Shown piece after piece: positions 23,400-34,834 of a stretch of 64,000 nt of DNA. The notes beneath the pieces were generated by a model, which did not search any database, was not told where the DNA came from, and saw only the letters and a program-made list of their open reading frames with translations. The DNA is from Delphinus delphis (Eukaryota > Chordata > Mammalia > Artiodactyla > Delphinidae), in the NCBI RefSeq assembly GCF_949987515.2, contig NC_082692.2:44050418-44114417 (forward strand), in the 5' to 3' direction. A program made the position numbers and the translations under genes. Within the stretch, counting starts at the first letter, position 1. Every line of letters begins with the position of its first letter.

Positions 23400-24300
23400 T
23401 AAACACATCTAGCACCCAGATCTCAACTTCTGAAAACAAATTGCCACTGAAATAAAGCAGGACTCCTTAGAGAGAGAACTGATTGCAGGTCTGGGACATG
23501 TAAAGCACAAGGTGAGCTGTAAACATCTTGTGCCAGAAAGCAAAGGTATGCTTCAAGATTAACAAGAATGTGGTAAAAAGACACAGAAGCCGGCTGCAAG
23601 GGGCTCCCACTAGCCAAAACTGGGACAATTTAAGCGTCAAAAAGAATAGCAATGGTAATGGATTCTAACACACTGAGTAAAAAAAAGAATCCATGAGTCA
23701 ACAGTGATGTTTAAAAAAGAAAAGAGGGGGTGGGGAGAAGAAAATTCTTTACAGAAGAGTACCAGCTCATCAATGAGAAAGAAATGTTCATAATTTTTAC
23801 AATAATTGAATCAAGCAAGGATCATAATAAAAATACAGATGTGGAACATTCTTTTAGACAACTGGTGAGGAGGGAGTCTTTTCTAGAATAAAATAAGACT
23901 AAAGATATATACCAACCAAGTGCAATATGTAATCCTTGTCTGGATCTTGGGGTCCTGGGGGCCAGGGGAGGGTGGAGAGCTAAAGGTTGGGAAAAATGAG
24001 GGAAGAATGTGTGTTATATGTTAGTTACTATTACAGACATTTTCTTAGGGATGAAGATGGTATGCTGATTATGTAAGAGAAAGTCCATATTCTGAGGACA
24101 TACATAATTATTTAGGGACAAGGTGGCATGATGTGTAAACAATGTTTAATGGTTCAATAAAAATTAAAAATATAGAGACAGAGCACAAAGTCACCAAAAT
24201 ATTAATAACCAGTGAACCTAAGTGAAGGGTATACACAGAGTTCATTTAACTCTTCTTTCAACTTTCCTACAGATTTTAAGTTTTGCGAAATAAAATAGAG
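23400..24300 (+). mobile_element. Old L1M/HAL1-like 3' region
   Basis: The 3' part is clearest: 'gtgaagggtatacacagag', 'aactttcctacagatttta' and 'gcgaaataaaatag' follow the L1M 3' end. The upstream 'tgaggagggagtctttt' region is consistent with the same element but is assigned with less certainty. Confidence 0.5.
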
Positions 24301-25246
24301 GGAAAACAAACCACCCACAGAGAATTCTAACAACCAAAAGAGGTTCTGAGATAGGCAAGAACACTGAAGAGGAGAAAAATATTTACCAGAAAAAGGAAGT
24401 TTCTGGTTAGTATAAACATTAAACATTAAAAATCTGGCTTTTTCTTAGTTCAGCAAATACAGCCTAATTTCACACTGGTTTTCTCAATTTAAAAGAATAC
24501 GCAGTGAAGAATGTACACATTGTCCCTGATATGTAAGTAATGACAAAAACTTACACCCAAAACATATTCTTATTAAAAGTTCCTTGAGATGCTGTTATCA
24601 ATTCCCTAAAGGAAGAAAAAGGTCTTAAAATGAAACATTACATTACACAGTTTCTATTTTAAATATACAATAAAAGAATCGATATAAGTTGTAATTTCTA
24701 AATTTTCTTTGTGACATCTGGGTGAGGTAGACCTGATATTGTGGAAAAAAATGTTTAAAATGCCACAGTCAACAAGTAATTTAAGGAGAAAATGTAAGCT
24801 CTTTTGGTGGAAACCGACACAGCATTTTTAGGGTTTCTAAACTAAACATTTTATTTTAATACCGGCTGTCAACCTGCACTGCAGCAGAAGAGTTTAAATA
24901 ACTTTTCCAAATTTAACTCTTCCGTCCAACGAATGGCAGCTAGATCCACCACGAAAGAACACCAAACATAAGCTCCTGCCAGGTCTCTGCAGACACTTAT
25001 ACACCAAGTAACCTGACTGGAGGTCAGAGCTGATGTGCAAAGTCGAATCATTATGACAATCTGAAGCCTTTTACCATCTCTTTATCTTTCACTTGTCACA
25101 ATCACATTATTCAGTTCTGATTAAAATAGGGCAGGTTGACCTCCCAGCTCTCCTCTCCTCTCCTGAAAGCACTACCATTGACAGTAAGGGGATTTACTTT
25201 TATGATATCCCCCTACAAACAAGGAGAAAGGAAAAAGAATTGTTAA
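24301..25246. other. Unassigned 0.9 kb
   Basis: No gene or confident repeat. A 60-codon antisense frame at 24869-25051 has no recognised family. Confidence 0.5.
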
Positions 25247-25259
25247 GAACAAGATTTGG

Positions 25260-25411
25260 GAACTATATTCAATATCCTGTGACAAACCATAATGGAAAAG
25301 AATATGAAAAAGAATATATGTATGTATAACTGAGTAACTTTGTTGTACAGAAGGAACTAACAAAACATTGTAAATCAACTATACTTCAATAAAATTCAAA
25401 AAAAAAAAAAG
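25260..25411 (+). mobile_element. Very short L1 3' end, about 150 bp
   Basis: L1 3' UTR end with A tail. The TSD (gaacaagat plus Y plus tgg) lies at 25247-25259 and 25412-25424 with one mismatch. Confidence 0.9.
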
Positions 25412-25424
25412 GAACAAGATCTGG

Positions 25425-25729
25425 AAGCCAGAAAGCAAAAGAACTGGTGATGCCCGACCCGACAGACAAAGAGCTGAATCCTCAGCCAATAGCAGAAGCA
25501 GCCTGGTTCATAAACCCTGCTGGGTCCCCACCAGAAATTAATGGACCAGGTAGCTCTGGAAGGAAGGGGGGCGGGCCTTGAAACAGAAGGGACAGCCTCA
25601 GAAGCAGATACCCCTCCCTCCATGATGGCCCAACTGACAAAAAGGCTGTAGGGTCATCCCCTGGAGAGAGGGTTAGAGAGACAGGGTCTCATCTGCACGA
25701 GAGACACAGATGACAAAGGAGGTCACACA
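25425..25729. other. No recognised feature
   Basis: Unique-looking, moderately GC-rich; nothing supported. Confidence 0.5.
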
Positions 25730-25745
25730 AAAACTGGACATCCTC

Positions 25746-26171
25746 TTGGATCTAAAGATGATCATACTAAGTGAAGTAAGTCAGAGAAAGACAAATATCC
25801 TACGATATCACTTATATGTAGAATCTAAAAAAAATGATCAAATGAATTTATTTACAAAACAGAAACAGACTCACAGACTTAAAAAACAAACTTATGGTTA
25901 TGAAAGGGAAAAGGCTGGAGGGGAGAGATAAATTAGGAGCTTGCGATTAACATGTATACACTACTATATACAAACAGATCATCAACAAGGACCTACTGTA
26001 TAGCACAGGGAACTCTACTTAATACTCTGTAACAACCAAAATGGGAAAAGAGTCTGAAAAAGAATAGACCTAGGTATATGTATAAATGAATCACTTTGTT
26101 GTGCACTTGAAACTAACACAACACTGTAAATCAACCATACTCCAATATAAAATTAAAATTAAAAAAAAAAC
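25746..26171 (+). mobile_element. 5'-truncated L1, about 425 bp
   Basis: ORF2 end ('atactaagtgaagtaagtc') plus 3' UTR and A tail. A perfect 16 bp TSD (aaaactggacatcctc) lies at 25730-25745 and 26172-26187. Confidence 0.94.
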
Positions 26172-26187
26172 AAAACTGGACATCCTC

Positions 26188-26588
26188 CCACCACCTTCCA
26201 CCCACTGGGCTCCCTCAGCTGGAGCTGAAAACCGTATTCTCTGAAGAATCTGAGCAGCCCAAGAGAAAAGACCCTAAGACACTGATAGCAGGGACTCCCC
26301 CACCCCCACCCTGATGCAGTGGCCCAGCCAGATCACCCCAGAGGAAAGGCTAAAATTGACACAGAGCTTCACGATCACCTTTTAAACATGAGCAAGCAGG
26401 CAGCCAAGGAAGAGCACTGAGGAAAGCCTCTAACAGGAAAGGAGGGCACTGAAACAAATGATGGATGTTTAAAAATGGACTTAGAGGAAAAAGAGCCAGG
26501 AAGGGAGGTGAAAACTTAACAGAAAGTTATTAACATCTTTGGAAAGGAGGGAAGGCATTGCATCCATAAAATAAGAATAGGAGGCCAT
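26188..26588. other. No recognised feature
   Basis: Unique-looking sequence; nothing supported. Confidence 0.5.
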
Positions 26589-26589
26589 C

Positions 26590-27745
26590 TACGGCAACAG
26601 GCACATGAAAAGATACTCAACATTGCTAATCCTCAGGGAAATGCCAATCAAACCACAATGAGGTATCACCACACCTGTCAGAATGGCTGTTATCAAAAAG
26701 ACAAAAGACAAGTGTTGGTATAGATGTGGAGAAAGGGGAACCCTTGCGCACAGTTGGTGGGAATATACATTGGTGCAGCCACTATGGAAAAGAGTATGGA
26801 GGTTCCTCAAAAAAATAAAATGTAACCCTGCAATCCCACTTCTGGGTGTATATCAGAAGAAAATGAAATCACTATTTTGAAGAGCTATCTGCACCCCCAT
26901 GTTTGTTCCAGCATTATTCACAGCAGCCAAGATATGGGAACAACCTAAGTGTCCATAAATAAAGAAAGAAAATGTGAGGTATACAATGAAATATTATTCA
27001 GCCCTAAAAAGAAGGGAGGCCTACCATATGCGACAACATGGATGAACCTTGAAGGCATTATGCTAAGTAAAATAAGTCAGACAGAGAAAAAATATTATAT
27101 GATCTTACTTACATGTAGAATCTAAAACAAAAACAAACTCACAGAAACAGAGAGTAGACTGATGGTTGCCAGGGGTGGGGGAAATGGAGAGGTATTGGTC
27201 AAAAGGTACAAACTTTCAGTTATAAGATGAATAAGTTCTGGGGATCTAATGTACAGCATAGTGGCTATAGTTAACAATACTGCATAATATACCTGAAAGG
27301 TGGTAAGAGAGTATTATTTTAAAATTTACTTTATCGAAGTACACTTGATTTACACTGTTGTGTTAATCTCTGCTGTACAGCAAAGTGGTTCAGTCATACA
27401 TATATATACATTCTTTTCCGCATTCTTTTCCATTACAGTTTATCATAAGATATTTAACATAGTTTCCTGTGTTATACAGTAGGATTTGTTGTTTATCTAT
27501 TCCATATATAATAGTTTGCATCTATTAACCCCAAACTCCCAATCCATCCCTCCGGCTAAGACAGTAAATCTTAAGTGTTGTCACCACACACAAAAAAAGA
27601 TACCTATGTAAGGTGACAGATGTGTTAACTAATCTTATTGTGATAATATTTTCACAATATACACATATAGCAAATCATCACCTTGTACACCTTAAACTGA
27701 CACAATGGTATATGTCAATTACCATACATCTCAATAAATATGTGG
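26590..27745 (+). mobile_element. Older L1 (L1MA/L1PB-like), split by antisense L1
   Basis: ORF2 C-terminal sequence (frame 26683-26880 keeps [18 protein letters not shown], then [13 protein letters not shown]) leads to a 3' UTR that is interrupted at 27314-27555 and resumes to end at 'atgtcaattaccatacat' then CTCAATAAA near 27740. A (GGTG)n run follows. Confidence 0.82.
27314..27555 (-). mobile_element. L1 3' end inserted antisense in an older L1
   Basis: Antisense L1 3' UTR ('tctgctgtacagcaaagtgg', 'ccattacagtttatcata', 'aatagtttgcatctatta'). An approximate TSD (taagagagta / taagacagta) flanks it. The host L1 reads continuously when it is removed. Confidence 0.85.
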
Positions 27746-27749
27746 GTGG

Positions 27750-28093
27750 GTGGGTAAGAATAGGAGTCCATAAAAACAGAATATTCAGAGCATGAAAGGT
27801 AAACTCTTGGAAAATAAAAATACAATAAAGAAGAAAAACTCAATGTAAAGGTTGTAAGATCAAACTGAGGAAATCATTTAAAAAAACAAAAAGGAAAAAG
27901 TTAAAGAAAACAGAAGATAGAAGCAGAGGAATAGAACAGGAGAACTTGAAGGAAGAAAATCAAAACCTTCCCAAATTTAAAGGACATAAATTTCCAGATT
28001 AATGGGACAACCAAGCACCTAGCACGATGGATGAAGAGACCCCCATCGCGGTGTACTGTGAAAAGTCAGTGTATTCAAGACAAGAACCTTGAA
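27750..28093. other. No recognised feature
   Basis: A-rich sequence; nothing supported. Confidence 0.5.
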
Positions 28094-28094
28094 A

Positions 28095-28257
28095 CAGAGG
28101 TTCTCAACCCTGGCTACATATCACAACTACCAGGGAACTTTCCAGAAATACTTATGTTTGGGCTGCACTCCAGACCAATTATTTCAAAATCTCTCATACT
28201 AGGATTTGGTCAAAATTTGCAGACAATTTTACGAGGAGCCAGGGTTGAGAATCACTG
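28095..28257. mobile_element. MER5A-like hAT-Charlie DNA transposon
   Basis: Begins CAGAGGTTCTCAACCCTGGC and ends, as reverse complement, CAGTGATTCTCAACCCTGGC. These are terminal inverted repeats with two mismatches over 20 bases. The length of 163 bp and the internal 'cagaccaattatttcaaaatc' fit MER5A. The 8 bp target duplication is eroded (ccttgaaa / tcctaaaa). Confidence 0.85.
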
Positions 28258-29160
28258 TCCTAAAATTGCTCAGAAAAAAAAAAAAGGAGAGAGACAAGGA
28301 GGGAGAAAGATTTTGAGATTTCTTAACAGCAATAGTGAAAGCCCAAAGACAACAGATCAGACTTTCAAAATTGTGAAGGGAAACTTATTTTCAACCTAGA
28401 GATTAGCAATTAAGTGTAACACACAATAAAAGTTTCCAGACCCCTGAGGTCTCACAAAATTTATCCTCCCTGCCGCTTTCCTCAGGGTGCTTCTTGAGAA
28501 GGGAGTAGACCAAAGCCTGGCTGCAAAGCAAGAAAGAGGAAGGCATGGGACCCTGCAAACAGGGATCAAACCAGGGGACAGACTAATGGTCCCTGAATGA
28601 TGGCTGAGCAACCCAGGACACAGGTCAACTGATCCAGAACAGAGCACAGTATCCAAACAGATAAAACTATGTATCTGAATGTACTGAGAGAAAATTATAA
28701 CTGGGAGACAATACGTGAGATAAGTACATAGAAAACTAAGCAAAAAACAAGACAATTATTAACTCCAGGCAACACAAAAAGTTGTCCACGGAAGGAAAAG
28801 TCATCACAATTATTCCGTGCCTCAGCTGTGAATAGCATTTACTACATCACAACACTGTGAACACAGAATATACTGATCTGGACAAATGAATGACTTGATC
28901 ACACCAGGAGGACAGAGGATGGGGCGGGATGCATCTGATGGCCGGGGGTGGGGAGGGGAACAGACACTCACCTTCCACAGAAAGAGCCCAACAGACAACA
29001 CATGAAACAGAAACTCAAAAAGTCCATCCACAAACATGTTATGTAATGACATGATTTTAATACTAAAAATGGCTGGGGTAGTGGGGTGAGTGGTTAAAGA
29101 AGGCACTGATTTCTATAATAAGCAGTGTAGACTTTTAAACTATAAACATGAACAATTTTG
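28258..29160. other. Unassigned 0.9 kb upstream of the long L1
   Basis: Short frames only (119 codons antisense at 28396-28755, 94 codons antisense at 28822-29106), with no recognised motif. Contains a G-rich run near 28918-28960. Confidence 0.45.
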
Positions 29161-29727
29161 ATAAAAATTAAAACTAATTTACAGATGTAGAAAGGAGGGT
29201 CTCTGGACTGTGGAAATCCAGAGTTTGGAGCCATGTGGATGATAGGGTCTTGGTGCCACACCTGGGTGTCAGGCCTGAGCCTCTTAGGTGGGAGAGCCGA
29301 GTTCAGGACATTGGTCCAATAGAGATGTCCCAGCCCCACATAATATCAAACAGCAAAAGCTCTCCCAGAGACCTCAATCTCAATGCTAAGACCCAGCTCC
29401 ACTCAATGACCAGCAAGCTCCAGTGCTAGACACCCCATGCCAGACAACTAGCAAGATAGGAACATAACCCCACCCATTAGCACAGAGCCTGCCTAAAAAT
29501 CTTAATAAGGTCACAGATACCCCATAACACACCACCGGACACGGTCCTGCCCAGCAGAAAGACAAGATCCAGCTTCATCCACCAGAACACAGGTACCAGT
29601 CCCCTCCACTAGGAAGCCTACACAACCCACTAAACCAACCTTACCCACCAGGGGCCGACACCAATAACAACGAGAACTACAAACCTGCAGCCTGCGAAAA
29701 GACCCCAAACGCAGTAAGTTAAGCAAA

Positions 29728-30620
29728 ATGAGAAGACAGAGAAATACACAGCAGATGAAGGAGCAAAGTAAAAACCCACCAGACACAACAAATGAAGAGG
29801 AAATAGGCAGTCCACCTGAAAAAGAATTCAGAGTGATGATACTAAAGATGATTCAAAATCTTGGAAACAGAATAGAGAAAATACAAGAAACGTTTAACAA
29901 GGACCTAGAAGAACTGAAGATCAAACAAACATCGATGAACAACACAATAAATGAAATTACAAATTCTCTAGAAGGAATCAATAGCAGAATAACTGAGGCA
30001 GAAGAACGGATAAGTGACCTGGAAGATAAAATAGTGGAAATAACTACCACAGAGCAAAATAAAGAAAAAATAATGAAAAGAATTGAGGACAGTCTCAGAG
30101 ACCTCTGGGACAACACTAAAGGCACCAACATTCGAATTATAGGGGTCCCAGAAGAAGAAGAGAAAAAGAAAGGGACTGAGAAAATATCTGAAGAGATTAT
30201 AGTTGAACACTTCCCTAATATGGCAAAGGAAATAGTCAATCAAGTCCAGAAAGTGCAGAGAGTCACATACAGGATAAATCCAAGGAGAAACATGTCAAGA
30301 CACATACAAATCAAACTATCAAAAATTAAATACAAAAAAAAATATTGAAGGCAGCAAGGGAAAAGCAACAAATAACATACAAGGGAATCGGCATACGGTT
30401 CACAGCTGATCTTTCAGCACAAACTCTGCAAGCCAGAAGGGTGTAGCAGGACATATTTGAAGTGGTGAAAGGGAAAAATGTACAACCAAGATTACTCTAC
30501 CCAGCAAGGATCTAATTTAGATTCAACTGAGAAATTAAAACCTTTACAGACAAGCAAAAGCTAAGAGAATTCAGCACCACCAAAACAGCTTTACAACAAA
30601 TGCTAAAGGAACTTGTCTAG
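29728..30620 (+). pseudogene. L1 ORF1 (RNA-binding protein) relic
   Basis: The product of an intact copy is the trimeric RNA chaperone that coats L1 RNA. The ATG at 29728 (context 'aagcaaaatgagaagaca') opens 206 codons. Residues 1-35 are a charged N-terminus, residues about 36-130 show heptad coiled coil (NRIEKIQETFNKDLEELKIK region), and the RRM begins at NIRIIGVPEEE near residue 136. The frame ends at 30348 because an A run at about 30334-30342 has lost one base. The C-terminal domain continues in another frame (nucleotides for AAREKQQ, then the TADLSAQTLQARR-like region) and has a further TAG near 30444. The natural stop is TAG at 30618-30620, giving a total close to the usual L1 ORF1 length. 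Not functional. The antisense frames over it are shadows. Confidence 0.9.
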
Positions 30621-30702
30621 GCAGGAAACACAAGAGAAGGAAAAGACCTACAATAACAAACCCAAAACAATTAAGAAAAAGGTAACAGGAACATACCTAT
30701 AG

Positions 30703-31449
30703 ATAATTACCTTAAATGTAAATGGATTACATGCTCCAACCAAAAGACAAAGACTGGCTGAATGGATTCAAAAACAAGACCCGTATATATGCTGTCTACA
30801 AGAGATCCACTTCAGACATAGGTACGCATACAGACTGAAAGTGAGGGGATGGAAAAAGATATTCCATGCAAATGAAAATCAAAAGAAAGCAGGAGTAGCA
30901 ATTCTCATATCAGACAAAACAGACTTTAAAATAAAGAATGTTACAAGACACAAAGAAGGACACTACATAATGATCAAGGGATCAATCCAAGAGGAAGATA
31001 TAACAATTCTAAATATTTATGCACCCAACATAGGAGCACCTCAAGACATAAGGCAAATGCTAACAGCCATAAAAGGGGAAATCGACAGTAACACAATCAT
31101 AGTAGGACACTTTAACACCCCACTTTCACCAATGGACAGATCATCCGAAATGAAAATAAATAAGGAAATACAAACTTTAAATGATACATTAAACAAGATG
31201 GAATTAATTGATATTTATAGGACATTCCATCCAAAAACAACAAAATACACTTCCTTCTCAAGTGCTCATGGAACATTCTCCAGGATAGATCATATCCTGG
31301 GTCACAAATCAAACCTTGGTAAATTTAAGAAAACTGAAATCATACTAAGTATCTTTTCCGACCACAATGCTATGAGACTAGATACCAATTACAGGAAAAA
31401 AATCTGTAAAACATACAAACACATGGAGGCTAAACAATACACTCATAAA
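30703..31449 (+). pseudogene. L1 ORF2 endonuclease domain relic
   Basis: In active L1s this is the APE-like endonuclease that nicks target DNA at TTTT/AA sites. Reading from 30703, the frame gives the N-terminal IITLNVNG block (with the metal-site Asn), CLQEIHFRH (the catalytic Glu kept), KAGVAILISDKTDF, LNIYAPN (catalytic Tyr kept), VGHFNTPLS, RIDHILG and SDHNAM (catalytic His kept). Two lesions stand out. A TAG at 30700-30702 lies just before IITLNVNG, where a sense codon is expected. The usual Asp of VGDFN is His (codon 31108-31110), which should abolish catalysis. A one-base insertion near 31400 shifts the frame, and the stop is at 31450. Confidence 0.9.
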
Positions 31450-31859
31450 TAACCAAGAGATCACTGAAGAAATCAAAGAGGAAATCAAAAAATACCTAGA
31501 AGCAAATGACAATGAAAACATGATGATCCAAAACCTATGGGATGCAGCAAAAGCAGTTCTAAGAGGGAAGTTTATAGCAATACAATCCTACCTCAAGAAA
31601 CAAGAAACGTCTCAAATAAACAACCTAACCTTACACCTAAAGCAATCAGAGAAAGAAGAACAAAAAAACCCAAAAGTTAGCAGAAGGAAAGAAATCATAA
31701 AATCAGATAAATGAAAAAGAAATGAAGGAAACGATAGCAAAGATCAATAAAACTAAAAGCTGGTTTTTTGAGAAGATAAACAAAATTGATAAACCATTAG
31801 CCAGACTCACCAAGAAAAAAGGGAGAAGATTCCAATCAATAGAATTAGAAATGAAATAG
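31450..31859 (+). pseudogene. L1 ORF2 linker (pre-RT) relic
   Basis: Continues ORF2 in two further frames. 31450-31714 carries NQEITEEIKEEIKK, then QNLWDAAKAVLRGKFIAIQ. After a small deletion near 31705, 31717-31859 carries [19 protein letters not shown], then PLARLTKKK. Both frames end in stops created by indels. In intact ORF2p this links the endonuclease to the reverse transcriptase. The QNLWDAAKAVLRGKF part recurs alone at 62803-62899. Confidence 0.85.
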
Positions 31860-32923
31860 GAGAAGCAACAACTGACACTGCAGAAATACAAAGGATCATG
31901 AGAGATTACTACAAGCAACTCTATGCCAATAAAATGGACAACCTGGAAGAAATGGACAAATTCTTAGAAAAGCACAACCTTCCAACACTGAACCAGGAAG
32001 AAATAGAAAATATAAACACACCAATCACAAGCACTGAAATTGAGACTGTGATTAAAAATTTTCCAACAAACCAAAGCCCAGGACCAGATGGCTTCACAGG
32101 CGAATTCTATCAAACATTTAGAGAAGACCTAACACCTATCCTTCTCAAACTCTTCCAAAATATAGCAGAGGGAGGAACACTCGCAAACTCATTCTACGAG
32201 GCCACCATGACCATGATACCAAAACCAGACAAAGATGTCACAATAAAAGTAAACTACAGGCCAATATTACTGATGAACATAGATGCAAAAATCCTCAGCA
32301 AAATACTAGCAAACAGAATCCAACGGCACATTAAAAGGATCATACATCATGATCAAGTGGGGTTTATCCCAGGAAGGCAAGGATTCTTCAATAAACGCAA
32401 ATCAATCAATGTGATAAGCCATGCTGACAAACTGAAGAAGAACCATATGATCATCTCAACAGATGCAGAAAGAGCTTTCAACAAAATTCAACACCCATTT
32501 ATGATAAAAACTCTCCAGAAAGTGGGCACAGAGGGAAACTACCTCAACATAATAAAGGCCATATATGACAAAACCACAGCCAACATCGTCCTCAATGGTG
32601 AAAAACTGAAACCATTTCCACTAAGATCAGGAACAAGACAACGTTTCCCACTCTCACCACTATTATTCAACATAGTTGTGGAAGTTTTAGCCACAGCAAT
32701 CAGAGAAGAAAAAGAAATAAAAGGAATCCAAATTGGAAAAGAAGAAGTAAAGCTGTCACTGTTTGCAGATGACATAATACTATACATAGGGAATTCTAAA
32801 GATGCTACCAGAAAACTACTAGAGCTAATCAGTGAATTTGGTAGAGTAGCAGGATACAAAATTAATGCACAGAAAACTCTTGCATTGCTATACACTAATG
32901 ATGAAAAATATGAAAGAAATTAA
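31860..32923 (+). pseudogene. L1 ORF2 reverse transcriptase domain relic
   Basis: The longest open stretch of the window (ATG frame 31898-32923, 341 codons). It shows the LINE reverse transcriptase blocks in order: [79 protein letters not shown] (motif A Asp kept), [16 protein letters not shown] (normally GTRQGCPLSP, so two changes) and [11 protein letters not shown] (catalytic FADD kept). It ends in TAA at 32921 after a roughly 2-base loss in 'gaaagaaattaagg'. The change next to the PLSP block and the missing downstream frame make activity unlikely. The antisense 118-codon frame is a shadow. Confidence 0.93.
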
Positions 32924-34434
32924 GGAAACACTCCCATTTACCACTGCAACAAAAAGAATAAAATATCTAGGAACAAACCTGCCTAAGGAGACAAAAGACC
33001 TGTATGCAGAAAACTATAAGACACTGATGAAAGAAATAAAAGATGATACAAACAGATGGAGAGATATACCATGTTCTTGGACTGGAAGAACCAACACTGT
33101 GAAAATGACTATACGACCCTTAGCAATCTACAGATTGAATGCAATCCCTATCAAACTACCAGTGGCATTTTTCACAGAACTAGAACAAAAAATTTCACAA
33201 TTTGTATGGAAACACAAAAACCCCAAATAGCTGAAGCAATCTTGGGAAAGAAAAACGGAGCTGGAAGAATCAGGCTCCCTGACTTCAGACTATACTATAA
33301 AGCTACAGTAATCAAGACAGTATGGTACTGGCACAAAAACAGAAATATAGAATCAATGGAACAGGATAGAAAGCCCAGAGATAAACTCACATACATATGG
33401 TCAACTTACGTTTGATAAAGGAAGCACGAATATACAGTGGAGAAAAGACAGCCTCTTCAATAAGTGGTGCTGGGAGAACTGGACAGGTACATGTAAAACA
33501 ATGAAAGTAGAACACTCACTAATACCATACACAAAAATAAACTCAAAATGGATTAAAGACCTAAATGTAAGGCCAGACACTATCAAACTCTACAGAGGAA
33601 AACATAGGCAGACCACTCTATGACATAGATCACAGCAAGATCCTTTTTGACCCACCTCCTAGAGGAATGGAAATAAAAACAAAAGTAAACAAATGGGACC
33701 TAATGAAACGTAAAAGCTTTTGCATAGCAAAGGAAACCATAAACAAGACGAAAAGACGACCCTCAGAATGGGAGAAAATATTTGCAAATGAAGCAACTGA
33801 CAAAGGATTAATCTCCAAGATTTATAAGCAGCTCATGCAGCTCAATATCAAAAAAACAAACAACCCAATCCAAAAATGGGCAGAAGACCTAAATAGACAT
33901 TTCTCCAAAGAAGATTTACAGATTGCCAACAAACACATGAAAGAATGCTCAGCATCGTTAATCATTAGAGAAATGCAAATCAAAACTACAATGAGGTATC
34001 ACCTCACACCAGTCAGAATGGCCATCATCAAGAAATCTACAAACAATAAATGCTGGAGAGGGTGTGGAGAAAAGGGAATACTCTTGCACTGTTGGTGGGA
34101 ATATAAATTGACACAGCCACTATGGAGAACAATATGGACGTTACTTAAAAAATTAAAATACAACTACCATACGACCCAGCAATCCCACTACTGGGCATAT
34201 ACCCTGAGAAAACCATAATTCAAAGAGTCATGTACCACAACGTTCACTGCAGCTCTATTTGCAATAACCAGGACATCGAAGCAACCCAAGTGTCTACTGA
34301 CAGATGAATGGATAAAGAAGATGTGGCACATATATACAATGGAATATTACTCAGCCATAAAAAGAAATGAAATTGAGTTACTTGTAGTGATGTGGATGGA
34401 CCTAGAGACTGTGATACAGAATGAAGTAAGTTAG
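32924..34434 (+). pseudogene. L1 ORF2 C-terminal region relic
   Basis: ORF2p continues in at least four frame fragments. 32930-33230 has [25 protein letters not shown] and [19 protein letters not shown]. 33231-33415 has [19 protein letters not shown]. About 33415-33630 has FDKG and [14 protein letters not shown] in another frame. 33667-34218 has [36 protein letters not shown], the Cys-rich [18 protein letters not shown], then QPLWRTIW. The last piece (WIKKMWHIYTMEYYSAIK, about 34307-34370) ends at a premature TAG at 34432-34434; the usual stop would be near 34479-34481. The frame changes are single-base or small indels, mostly next to homopolymer runs. Confidence 0.9.
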
Positions 34435-34667
34435 AGAGAGAAAAACAAATACCATATGCTAACACATAATATGGAATCTAAAAAAAAAAAACCTAGGGGC
34501 AGGCCAGGAATAAAGACACAGACGTAGAGAATGGACTTGAGGACACAGGGAGGGGGAAGGGTAAGCTGGGACGAAGTAAGAGAGTGGCATGGACATATAT
34601 ACACTACCAATGTAAAATAGCTAGTGGGAAGCAGCCACATAGCACAGTGCTTTGTGACCACCTAGAA

Positions 34668-34693
34668 GGGGTGGGATAGGGAGGGTGGGAGGG
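34668..34693 (+). other. G-quadruplex-type motif in L1 3' UTR
   Basis: ggggtgggatagggagggtg followed by GGAGGG: six G runs with very short loops, matching the motif at 812-841. Confidence 0.6.
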
Positions 34694-34834
34694 AGATGCA
34701 AGAGGAAAGAGATATGGGGATATGTATATATGTATAGCTGATTCACTTTGTTATACAGCAGAAACTAACCCAACATTGTAAAGCAATTATACTCCAATAA
34801 AGATGTTAAAAAAATAAAAATTAAATTTAAAAAA

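Larger units (their letters stand above)
29173..34813 (+). mobile_element. Nearly full-length L1, about 5.6 kb, inactive
   Basis: Order is partial 5' UTR (to 29727), ORF1 relic, a short spacer, ORF2 relic (endonuclease, reverse transcriptase, Cys-rich C-terminus), then a 3' UTR with CAATAAAG and an A tail. A candidate 12 bp low-complexity TSD (ataaaaattaaa) lies at 29161-29172 and 34814-34825. Full-length L1s of this lineage are somewhat longer, so the 5' UTR is probably shortened. ORF1 and ORF2 each carry stops and frameshifts, so it cannot move on its own. Its sequence resembles the truncated L1s elsewhere in the window and serves as an internal reference for them. Confidence 0.93.

Noticed and set aside
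29853..30239. 128-codon antisense frame
   Set aside because: Shadow of the L1 ORF1 coiled coil; Ser/Ile/Phe-rich content is typical of the antisense of A-rich coding DNA.
31898..32923. 341-codon frame as a domesticated or host reverse transcriptase gene
   Set aside because: It sits in register inside an L1 with ORF1 upstream and the ORF2 C-terminus downstream, and ends through an indel; it is an L1 relic.
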